Assembly (NCBI GenBank): GCA_947345935.1
Contig: CAMZZN010000005.1
Location: 21,243-85,242 of the forward strand
Source of the DNA: an uncultured Ruminococcus sp.
Lineage (GTDB): Bacteria; Bacillota; Clostridia; Oscillospirales; Ruminococcaceae
Reading direction: 5' to 3'
Length of the DNA stretch: 64,000 nucleotides
The translations under genes and the position numbers were made by a program. Positions 55,836 to 64,000 of this stretch are shown in pieces; positions within the stretch are counted from its first letter, which is position 1; every line of letters begins with the position of its first letter. The notes under the pieces were generated by a model. That model was not told where the DNA came from. It ran no database searches and saw nothing but the letters and a program-made list of their open reading frames with translations.

Positions 55836-57049
55836 TATTCATCGGCAGGGGTGAATTCCTCGAAATCATCCTCGATGTCGGCAAGTATATCTTCGCTCAT
55901 GCTGCCGCTGTCGCCGTCCATGTATTCGGCGTCGATGTACTGCTCCTCGGTAGTCTGTTCTTCTTCAGCTGCGCCTTTCTTTCCTTTTTTTGTCTTTTTG
56001 GGGGGATCGGATTTGAGTTCGTCCTTGCGTGCGAGGATCTGTTCTTCGATCTCTTTCATAAGAGCTTCGTCGTTTTTGAGAACTTCCTTTACATTGTCAC
56101 GTCCCTGACCAAGCTTCTGATCCTTGTAGCTGAACCATGATCCGCCTTTCTTGACAATGTCAAGCTGAACGGCAAGGTCAAGGACTTCGCCTGTACGGGA
56201 AATTCCCGTGCCGTACATCATATCAAAGGTACAGTCCTTGAAAGGCGGAGCGACTTTATTCTTTACGATCTTGCATTTTGTGGAAGCTCCGATTATATCG
56301 TTGCCGGACTTGATAACTTCGCCCTTGCGTACTTCGATACGGACGGACGAGTAGAATTTAAGCGCACGTCCGCCGGGAGTCGTTTCGGGATTTCCGTACA
56401 TTACACCGATCTTTTCACGTATCTGGTTGATAAAGATAGCTACGCAGTTTGATCTTGAAATAGCGGCGGTAAGTTTTCTCATTGCCTGCGACATAAGTCT
56501 TGCAAGCTGTCCGACATGAAGATCGCCCATTTCGCCGTCAATCTCGGCACGTGTTGTCATTGCGGCAATAGAGTCAAGTACGATAACGTCGATAGCTCCG
56601 GAACGTATAAGGGCTTCTGCTATCTCAAGAGCCTGTTCGCCGCTGTCCGGCTGTGAAACAAGAAGATTGTCAATATCAACTCCCAGAGCTTTTGCGTATA
56701 CCGGGTCAAGAGCGTGCTCAACGTCGATAAACGCCGCTTCACCATCCAGCTTCTGAGCCTGGGCGATGATCGAAAGAGCTACAGTCGTCTTACCGGAGCT
56801 TTCAGGACCGTATATCTCGATAATTCTTCCACGTGGGACTCCCCCTACACCCAGAGCCATGTCAAGCGTCATTGAGCCGGTAGGGATAGCCTCAACATTT
56901 AATGTGGTGTTCTGACCGAGCCGCATGATAGCTCCGTCGCCGTATTTTTTTGCAATCTGCTTCATAGCTCCTTCAAGAGCCGTTTTTTTATCTTCCTTGG
57001 TCGTAATGCGAACGACTTCGGGCTTTTTTGCAAGTTCTTTTTTTGCCAT
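55835..57049 (-). CDS. recA: recombinase RecA
   Basis: [27 protein letters not shown]...[30 protein letters not shown]. Confidence 0.99.
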   Translation of the reverse strand: MAKKELAKKPEVVRITTKEDKKTALEGAMKQIAKKYGDGAIMRLGQNTTLNVEAIPTGSMTLDMALGVGGVPRGRIIEIYGPESSGKTTVALSIIAQAQKLDGEAAFIDVEHALDPVYAKALGVDIDNLLVSQPDSGEQALEIAEALIRSGAIDVIVLDSIAAMTTRAEIDGEMGDLHVGQLARLMSQAMRKLTAAISRSNCVAIFINQIREKIGVMYGNPETTPGGRALKFYSSVRIEVRKGEVIKSGNDIIGASTKCKIVKNKVAPPFKDCTFDMMYGTGISRTGEVLDLAVQLDIVKKGGSWFSYKDQKLGQGRDNVKEVLKNDEALMKEIEEQILARKDELKSDPPKKTKKGKKGAAEEEQTTEEQYIDAEYMDGDSGSMSEDILADIEDDFEEFTPADE

Positions 57050-57064
57050 TTTACTTCCTCCGTA

Positions 57065-57913
57065 TCATGTTTTCCTGCCTGCGGCAGTTCTAATTATACC
57101 GCCGCCGTCGGTTCTGAGTTTTATATCGGTAAATGAGTTGTTTTCAAGCAGTTCTTTTACGGCAACGTGCTGTCCCATGCCGAATTCATATGCCAGCCAA
57201 CCTCCGGATCTGAGTGAATTCTTCCATACAGCCGTCATTTTCTGGTAAAAGTCAAGACCGTCAATCCCTCCGTACAGAGCCGTTTCCGGTTCGTATGAGA
57301 CTTCGGTCTGGAGCGACTTCATTTCTTCCGCCGTCAGATAAGGCGGATTGCTGACGATAATATCAAGATTCCGGAAGTTCCGGCAAAATCCTTCGTCGAG
57401 AACGTCGCCCTGAATTATATTTATATCCGTATTGTTCATTGCTGCGTTCTGTCTGAGATATCCGAGAGCTTCACCGGAAAGCTCTGCGGCATATACCTTT
57501 GCGCCGGGGATATGTTTTTTAAGCGCTATGGCGATGCATCCGCTGCCGCTGCACAGATCGGCTATCACAGGTGATTCAAGGCGGAATTCGCTGCATATAT
57601 CAAGCGCCTGTTCCACTAGCGTTTCGGTATCGGGACGTGGGATGAGAACCCCCTCGCCGATTTTTACAGGACAGCCGAAAAATTCCCACTGTCCCAGGAG
57701 ATACTGGAGGGGGTAACCTGAGAGGCGTTTTTGGATAAGGTTACGTATCCTGCGTTCTGTATGGCTGTCAACCGGTTCTGACGGACGGAAAAGGGGATGA
57801 GAGTCGGCGAGCATATCCTGAAAGATACACAGAACGTCAAACCGGGCGTCGGGATTTCCGGTTTTTTCAAGTTCTTTCCTGCATTCGTCAAAGAGGGATG
57901 AACGGCTTACCAC
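57065..57913 (-). CDS. prmC: release factor glutamine N5-methyltransferase
   Basis: LGQWEFFGCPVKIGEGVLIPRPDTETLVE...DLCSGSGCIAIAL...DIIVSNPPYL; GTG start at 57913 after AGGAGGAC. Confidence 0.95.
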   Translation of the reverse strand: MVSRSSLFDECRKELEKTGNPDARFDVLCIFQDMLADSHPLFRPSEPVDSHTERRIRNLIQKRLSGYPLQYLLGQWEFFGCPVKIGEGVLIPRPDTETLVEQALDICSEFRLESPVIADLCSGSGCIAIALKKHIPGAKVYAAELSGEALGYLRQNAAMNNTDINIIQGDVLDEGFCRNFRNLDIIVSNPPYLTAEEMKSLQTEVSYEPETALYGGIDGLDFYQKMTAVWKNSLRSGGWLAYEFGMGQHVAVKELLENNSFTDIKLRTDGGGIIRTAAGRKT

Positions 57914-58836
57914 TTGTCCTCCTCTTTGTCTTCGGGGATGCACGGCGTAAGAGCGGCGATAGCTATTTCTATCATGCCGTCATCGGGTTCACGTGTGGTG
58001 AGACGCTGCATTGCCAGTCCGGGAGCGGAAAGGATACGTGTGAAAAGATTGTCTCTGTTTCCGGCAAGGCGGATGAATTCATAGGATATACCAACTACCA
58101 ACGGAAGAAGTCCGAGACTGACGAGTATTCTTATCCATTTGTCCATTGATGGGACGAAGCACATAACGAAGATGCTTACGATAAGCACAATAAAGATAAA
58201 GCTTGTTCCGCAGCGTTTGTGGAAACGTGTCTGTTTGCGAACGTTTTCTACTGTAAGCGAAAGTTCCGCCTCATGGCAGGCGATGGTTTTATGTTCTGCG
58301 CCGTGGTACATATACTGACGCCTTATATCTTTCATAAGTCCCACAAGAGCCATATAGGCAACGAAAATTGCGATTTTCAGAATGCCCTCGCTTACAGAGC
58401 GGAGTATTCTGCTGTCTCTAACAACGGGTATCAGATCTGCGATCATTTTAGGCAGGAAAATGAAAAGTCCCACTGCAAGCACAATTCCGATAACCATGCC
58501 GATACCCATAAAAATACTGTAAAATACAGAAGAGTTCTCCTCTTCGGCTTTTTCCTCTTCTGTAAGCTGTTTTTCAGCAGATTTCATCATGTATTTGTAA
58601 CCTTTTACCAGAGATGTTACAAAGCTTACGCAGCCACGTACAAGCGGAGTTTTTTTGTACCAGGGGGCTTTTTTGCCGTTGTTTTCCTCCCATGTTTCCA
58701 GGTCGATAGTACCGTCGGGCAGACGGCAAGCCATAGCTCCGGTGTTCGGTCCGAGCATCATTATACCTTCGATAAGAGCCTGACCGCCGATCTTTGACTT
58801 GAATTTTTCGCCGGTCGGCTGATTGTTTTTACTCAT
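57907..58836 (-). CDS. DUF1385 family membrane protein
   Basis: KIGGQALIEGIMMLGPNTGAMACRLPDG...YHGAEHKTIACHEAE. Confidence 0.95.
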   Translation of the reverse strand: MSKNNQPTGEKFKSKIGGQALIEGIMMLGPNTGAMACRLPDGTIDLETWEENNGKKAPWYKKTPLVRGCVSFVTSLVKGYKYMMKSAEKQLTEEEKAEEENSSVFYSIFMGIGMVIGIVLAVGLFIFLPKMIADLIPVVRDSRILRSVSEGILKIAIFVAYMALVGLMKDIRRQYMYHGAEHKTIACHEAELSLTVENVRKQTRFHKRCGTSFIFIVLIVSIFVMCFVPSMDKWIRILVSLGLLPLVVGISYEFIRLAGNRDNLFTRILSAPGLAMQRLTTREPDDGMIEIAIAALTPCIPEDKEEDKW

Positions 58837-58860
58837 AATATCACCTCATTATGTATTCGT

Positions 58861-60270
58861 TCAGGAGATTTCTGCCGGAAGCGTTATGGTAACGGTCGTT
58901 CCCAGTCCTTCTCCGGGACTGGCGATATCCATTGTTCCGTTATGCATGGCGATTATTTCGTCTGCTACTGCCAGTCCGATACCCGAACCTCTTCGTGTAT
59001 GATTTGCCTTGAAAAACTTGGTCTTGACTTTGGCAAGATCTGAAGTTTTTATACCGCATCCTGTATCGGCAACGGAAACGACGACTTTTTTTTCTGTCTC
59101 GTCCTCATAGGCGTTTATGGTCACTGTTCCCCCCTGAGAGGAATATTTTATAGCGTTGTCGATTATGTTTATAAACACCTGACGTATCCTGTTTTTGTCG
59201 CCGTATACAAACGGCAGCATATCCGGGTCGTTATAGATTATCTCTATGCCCTCACGCTTTGCCTTGTCGCTGTAAATAAGCACGGCGTCTCCGAGTTCGG
59301 CAAGAATATCCATAGTAGCGTTCTGGAGCGTAAAATGACCGCTCTGCATTCGTGAGAAATCCAGCAGTTCCTCTACCATCTGGGAAAGCCTTTCCGTTTC
59401 ATTAACGATAACGCCTACGCCTTTCTTCATGGTGTCCGGACTGCCGCCTCCGTCAAGCATGAGCGTTTCCGCCCAGCCCTTTATAGCCGTCAGAGGGGTG
59501 CGCAGTTCGTGAGAAACGGATGAGATGAATTCATTCTTCATATTTTCCGCATTCGACAATTCGTCCGCCATATGGTTGATAGCCGTGCAGAGTTCACCGA
59601 TCTCATCGCTGCTACTGCCGCTGATACGCACGGAAAAGTCTCCCATAGCGAATTTACGTGCTATACCGCTTATCTGCCTGATCGGTTTTACGATAGATCC
59701 GGCAAAATACAGACCTGTCGATATGACAATAGCGATAACCACCAGAATAATGACGGCTACTGCGATAGTATAATTTTTTATTGTGTTGTCGATAGTCGTA
59801 AGCGACGTTACCATCCGGACGGAGCTGTATTCGCTGTTTATCGAAGATATAGGCACCGATACAGCCAGTATCTTTTCGCCGCCGGGAAGCTTGCCTATAT
59901 AAGTGCCTTCGCCGGAACTCATGGCGTCCTCATAGTCGGGCATGAGAATATTGGCGTCGGGGGAGAATCCGGAGGAGGTTAGTACGACACGTCCGTTGGA
60001 GTTTATAGCCATAAGCTCTATCTTGTCCTTTTCGTTGAAGGTTTCAAGCATATTTCTCATTTCGGCTGAAAAGTTGGCGGCGCTGTCTTGTGAGTGGATG
60101 CTCAGAACGCTGGTAACGGCGTTGATCTTTGAGATCAGGTATTGTTTGGCGGAACTGTAGAAATAGCTTTGTATCGCATAGATTATAGCCATGGCGATGA
60201 CAAGCAGCGCCAGGATTATTACGCCCAGATTGTTGACTATCCAGCGTTTGGTGATACTTTTTTTAGCCAT
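58861..60270 (-). CDS. sensor histidine kinase (HAMP)
   Basis: FISSVSHELRTPLTAIKGWAETL...NIIDNAIKYSSQGGTV...RRGSGIGLAV. Confidence 0.95.
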   Translation of the reverse strand: MAKKSITKRWIVNNLGVIILALLVIAMAIIYAIQSYFYSSAKQYLISKINAVTSVLSIHSQDSAANFSAEMRNMLETFNEKDKIELMAINSNGRVVLTSSGFSPDANILMPDYEDAMSSGEGTYIGKLPGGEKILAVSVPISSINSEYSSVRMVTSLTTIDNTIKNYTIAVAVIILVVIAIVISTGLYFAGSIVKPIRQISGIARKFAMGDFSVRISGSSSDEIGELCTAINHMADELSNAENMKNEFISSVSHELRTPLTAIKGWAETLMLDGGGSPDTMKKGVGVIVNETERLSQMVEELLDFSRMQSGHFTLQNATMDILAELGDAVLIYSDKAKREGIEIIYNDPDMLPFVYGDKNRIRQVFINIIDNAIKYSSQGGTVTINAYEDETEKKVVVSVADTGCGIKTSDLAKVKTKFFKANHTRRGSGIGLAVADEIIAMHNGTMDIASPGEGLGTTVTITLPAEIS

Positions 60271-60971
60271 TACTGCATATCATTCCATTTATAGCCGTAG
60301 CCCCAGATGGTGATGATATAGCGGGGGCTGGAGGGTTCTTCCTCTATTTTCATGCGTATCCTTCTGATGTTTACATCAACTATCTTATCGTCGCCGTAGT
60401 AGCTTTCTCCCCATATATGATTGAGGATGCTTGCACGGTCAAGAGCAGTGTTCTTGTTGTTCATGAAGAATTCAAGTATCTGGTACTCCACCTGCGTCAG
60501 CTCGATAGGTTTTCCGTTTTTGGTGACAGTACGGCTCTTGAGATTGAGTACGAAAGGACCTGATTCAATAAGAGACTGTTTTTCGTTTTTGATAAAGCTC
60601 ATGCATACACGGCGGTAAATTGCGTCCACACGGGCGGTAAGCTCCGACGGAGAAAACGGCTTGGTAATATAGTCGTCGGCTCCTATCATAAGACCGCTTA
60701 CCTTGTCCATTTCCTGAGTTCTGGCGGTAAGCATTATAATACCGATAGTAGAGCTTTTTTCACGAATTTTTTTGCATACTGTAAAGCCGTCGATACCCGG
60801 CATCATAATATCCAGGAGGATAATGTCGAAGTTTCCGTGCTCTTGTTCAAACATCCTGAGAGCCGCTTCGCCGCAGTCAACGTCCACAACGTCATATCCG
60901 GCACGTTTAAGGTTTATAACGACAAATTCACGGATGGTAGTTTCATCCTCGCAGATCAATATACGTTTCAT
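60270..60971 (-). CDS. OmpR-family response regulator
   Basis: ILICEDETTIREFVVINLKRAGYDV...DIILLDIMMPGIDGF...DDYITKPFSPSEL. Confidence 0.96.
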   Translation of the reverse strand: MKRILICEDETTIREFVVINLKRAGYDVVDVDCGEAALRMFEQEHGNFDIILLDIMMPGIDGFTVCKKIREKSSTIGIIMLTARTQEMDKVSGLMIGADDYITKPFSPSELTARVDAIYRRVCMSFIKNEKQSLIESGPFVLNLKSRTVTKNGKPIELTQVEYQILEFFMNNKNTALDRASILNHIWGESYYGDDKIVDVNIRRIRMKIEEEPSSPRYIITIWGYGYKWNDMQ

Positions 60972-60998
60972 TTTCTATGTCTCCTCACAGCCTGCGCC

Positions 60999-62330
60999 TT
61001 ATTTCATTTTAAAACCGACAGCCACATCTCCGGCGCTCGGAGAAAGACCGTCGTCCACTGTCGTCTGATTGTAGGGGATATACGCCAGGTATGCCGAATC
61101 CCCCTTTGTTCCCATAAGCATATAACCGCTGGAGATCCTGTCCTCACGGGAGGCAGTGTCCTCTGCGCAGTAAATACGCAGCAGCTCACGTCCTGTTTCT
61201 CCGTCCGGGCAGGCGCAGAAAACGATCTCATCGTTGACGGCGTCACGTTTTATGGTAACATTTTTATCCCATTTTTCAGGGAAAACAAAAATATATCCGT
61301 CCCCCACGCTGTAGTATGAAGAGCACTTCCGTTCAAGGCGGTTGTCGCTGTTCACAAAATCCCACTGGGTTATCTTCATCTGTTCGCTTTCGGGAAGTTC
61401 CTCATAGCCAGGAGAGATCGTCTGAACAGGTATTTCAAGTATCCCGTCTCCGTCTATGTCAAAGGAACTGCATCCTGCCGGGCGTACGGTAGCAAGCGAA
61501 TCCTTTGGGTCGGCAAAAACCTTGTTGAGCCCGGTGCTGTCCATATAGACGATATCGGTCTGGATAGAACCTGCGCCTGAAACAGCGTCGATATAAAGCC
61601 CTTTTCTGCCGCCGCCGATCTCTCCGTAGCTCAGACTGTCAAACTCTGTAAAGCTGCCGCTGAGTTCACGGCTGTACACATGATATGTGCCGCTCTTGTC
61701 AAGTTTATAGCTTTCCGCTACGGCAGGAGAACCGGTAGCCGAACCTGCCAGAAGAAAGAATTCCGTTTCGCCGTCTCCGTCAAGATCGGTCACATCTATG
61801 AACGAGCACGCCTCTGAAAAAGTCTTTTCAATAGTTCCGTTCATGGGATCGTAGTTGTAAATAGCCACATTCTTTTCCGAACGGTTGATAAGGCTGCTTC
61901 CGATAATAAGATTTATCCGCTCATTTGAGCCAAGTTCTGAGATTATGACCTTTTCAATTTCAGCGCCCTCCGCCGGGGTATCGCATACAGAACGCCACTT
62001 TCCGCCGTTCTGGTCAAGGATGTTTATTCTCAGGGTATTTTCCGGAGCGGCAAGGCTGGTTTTTTCATAGAACACCACTGCCTCGTCTCCGCCGTCGCCG
62101 TCGATATCTTCTACGATAAAAGCGGAAAGATATTTGCCTGATTTCGGGTATTTAAGACTTATATTTGTACCTGTGGCGTCTGTGAGAGCCTTATATATCT
62201 GTTCCTGTTCCACGCTTAGTTTTGGGGGCGTCATAAGATTGTCTATGCTTGTTCCGAAAGAACAGCCCGAAAGCGACGCCGATATAATAGTCAGAGCTGC
62301 GGCAGGAAGTAGTTTTCTTTTTAATATCAT
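60999..62330 (-). CDS. putative lipoprotein with repeated DxDGDG motifs
   Basis: MILKRKLLPAAALTIISASLSGCSFG; VEDIDGDGGDEAVVF, VTDLDGDGETEFFLL, FDIDGDGILEIPV. Confidence 0.75.
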   Translation of the reverse strand: MILKRKLLPAAALTIISASLSGCSFGTSIDNLMTPPKLSVEQEQIYKALTDATGTNISLKYPKSGKYLSAFIVEDIDGDGGDEAVVFYEKTSLAAPENTLRINILDQNGGKWRSVCDTPAEGAEIEKVIISELGSNERINLIIGSSLINRSEKNVAIYNYDPMNGTIEKTFSEACSFIDVTDLDGDGETEFFLLAGSATGSPAVAESYKLDKSGTYHVYSRELSGSFTEFDSLSYGEIGGGRKGLYIDAVSGAGSIQTDIVYMDSTGLNKVFADPKDSLATVRPAGCSSFDIDGDGILEIPVQTISPGYEELPESEQMKITQWDFVNSDNRLERKCSSYYSVGDGYIFVFPEKWDKNVTIKRDAVNDEIVFCACPDGETGRELLRIYCAEDTASREDRISSGYMLMGTKGDSAYLAYIPYNQTTVDDGLSPSAGDVAVGFKMK

Positions 62331-62364
62331 TTTTTCTGAATAACAGCCGGAAACCGGAACTGTC

Positions 62365-63729
62365 TTATCTGCGGTCAATCGGCACGTATTCACGTTCCTT
62401 TGCGATCGCCTTGTATGCCGGACGGATTATTCTGTTGCCGGTAAGAACCTCCTCCATGCGGTGTGCCGCCCAGCCTGCCATACGTGCAACGGCAAAAAGC
62501 GGCGTAAAGAGATTTTCCGGAATATCCAGCATTCTGTACACGAGTCCGGAATACATATCAACGTTGGCACACATTGCCTTCGAGCTTCCTTTGACGGACT
62601 TGAACACCTCCGGGGTAAGTCTTTCAACCGTTTCAAGGAGACGGAACTCCGCTTCTATTTCCTTGCCTTTCGCAAGTTCAAAGGCCTTTTTCTTGAGAAT
62701 AACCGCTCTGGGGTCGGAAATGGTGTATACGGCGTGTCCCATGCCATATATCAGACCGGAGCCGTCGTTTGTTTCTTTCAGAATCGTCCGGCGCATATAA
62801 TCGGCGACTTCTCCTTCGTCCTCCCAGTTTTTGATGTTTGCCTTGAAGTCGTCAAGCATATGAATAACCTGGAGGTTAGCGCCGCCGTGGCGTGGACCTT
62901 TAAGAGAACATATTGCCGAAGAATAGGCGGAATACGGATCGGTTCCGGATGATGTGAGAACTCGGCAGGTGAAAGAAGAGTTATTTCCGCCGCCGTGCTC
63001 AGCCTGAAGCATAAGCAGGCAATCGAGCATCTGAGCCTCTTCCATTGTATACTGTCTGTCGGTTCTCAGCAGCGAAAGAATACACTGCGCCGTGTTTTCC
63101 TCATAATTTATGGGATGCATTATCATGCTCTGGTTATCAAAGACTCTTCTCTTGACCTGGTAGGCGTTTGCCATGATAACGGGCATTTTTGCAATAAGGC
63201 TGATAGCCGTTCTCATTTCGTTTTCAAGACCCTTGTTCTCACATTCGTCGTCATAGGAATAAAGGGCAAGAACAGATCGTGCCAGTTTGTTCATGATATT
63301 GTGCGAAGGGGCTTTGAGTATCATATCTTCTACAAAACCGTTGGGAAGATCTCTTTTGAGAGAAATATATGTATTAAAATTCCTGAGTTCCTTATGGCTG
63401 GGCAGACGTCCGAAAAGCAGCAGAAAAACGGTTTCCTCGAATCCGAAGCGGTTTTCCTTTTCTACATTTTCAACCAGATCGTTAATATTGTATCCTCTGT
63501 ATATGAGCTGACCGGGAATAGGCTCTACCTCGCCCTCGTTAAGAACATAACCGTGAACGTTGCATATATTCGTGATTCCGGCGACAACGCCTGTGCTGTC
63601 GCTGTTGCGGAGACCCCTTTTGACGTGATATTTGTCGTAAAGCTTGGGGTCTATCACGGAATTATTGCAAAGCTCCTCGCATAAACCTGTAATATTGGCA
63701 CCCGAAATAAAAGACGGCATTACAATCAC
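62365..63729 (-). CDS. gltA: citrate synthase
   Basis: IPGQLIYRGYNINDLVENV...LQAEHGGGNNSSFTCRVLTSSGTDPYSAYSSAICSLKGPRHGGAN...GMGHAVYTISDPRAVILK. Confidence 0.95.
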   Translation of the reverse strand: MIVMPSFISGANITGLCEELCNNSVIDPKLYDKYHVKRGLRNSDSTGVVAGITNICNVHGYVLNEGEVEPIPGQLIYRGYNINDLVENVEKENRFGFEETVFLLLFGRLPSHKELRNFNTYISLKRDLPNGFVEDMILKAPSHNIMNKLARSVLALYSYDDECENKGLENEMRTAISLIAKMPVIMANAYQVKRRVFDNQSMIMHPINYEENTAQCILSLLRTDRQYTMEEAQMLDCLLMLQAEHGGGNNSSFTCRVLTSSGTDPYSAYSSAICSLKGPRHGGANLQVIHMLDDFKANIKNWEDEGEVADYMRRTILKETNDGSGLIYGMGHAVYTISDPRAVILKKKAFELAKGKEIEAEFRLLETVERLTPEVFKSVKGSSKAMCANVDMYSGLVYRMLDIPENLFTPLFAVARMAGWAAHRMEEVLTGNRIIRPAYKAIAKEREYVPIDRR

Positions 63730-63942
63730 ACTCCTCTGAAATATTCACATTTAATTATACACTATTTTTTGAATTATGTCAACACAAATAAAAGCAATTT
63801 TCATGGCAGTAGTATTTACTTTTTATTACGTATATTAGGGCGTTTTTGTATCTCTGACTTCTTGTTAAAGGGGAAACTTTTGTTTGGTTTTCGTCTTGAT
63901 TCTTTAAAATCCCCCTTGCGGGGATTGTAAAGAATCAATAAT

Positions 63943-64000
63943 GGGTTTCCAAAGGGAATGTACTTCCCTTTGGCATGGGGCAAGGGGGACAGAGTCCCCC
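63943..64000. repeat. dispersed repeat copy 2 (runs to window end)
   Basis: GGGTTTCCAAAGGGAATGTACTTCCCTTTGGCATGGGGCAAGGGGGACAGAGTCCCCC matches 52825-52880. Confidence 0.85.

Overview
Firmicutes window, Ruminococcus-like by gene content (inference). Positions ~1-44.2 kb are a mosaic accessory/mobile region ending at a tRNA cluster (His-Arg-Gly, minus strand); ~45.4-63.7 kb is ordinary chromosome (sugar-type ABC permeases, pgsA-rimO-recX-recA, prmC, two-component system, citrate synthase). Accessory content: serine resolvase with a probable res site; two separate amidoligase loci (one with a class II glutamine amidotransferase, one with an AIG2/GGCT-like gene) plus a decayed relative of one component; mob/relaxase remnant; type III R-M (mod/res); AlbA_2-domain regulator with palindromic operators; agrC fragment-agrD-agrB; a very large secreted RHS/YD-repeat polymorphic toxin with a second toxin/immunity cassette, both toxin tips disrupted; a six-gene overlapping operon (two paralogous TIR/deoxyribosyltransferase-like sensors, lrgA, lrgB, TIR protein, 2-TM protein), the best candidate for an undescribed system; leader-peptide/SD-sequestering attenuators; MazF-like toxin; three tandem serine-recombinase genes, the middle one without a catalytic domain; AAA-ATPase/PD-DExK protein; integrase and Fic remnants; three different MITE-like elements. 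All family names come from reading the translations by eye; no database search was run.
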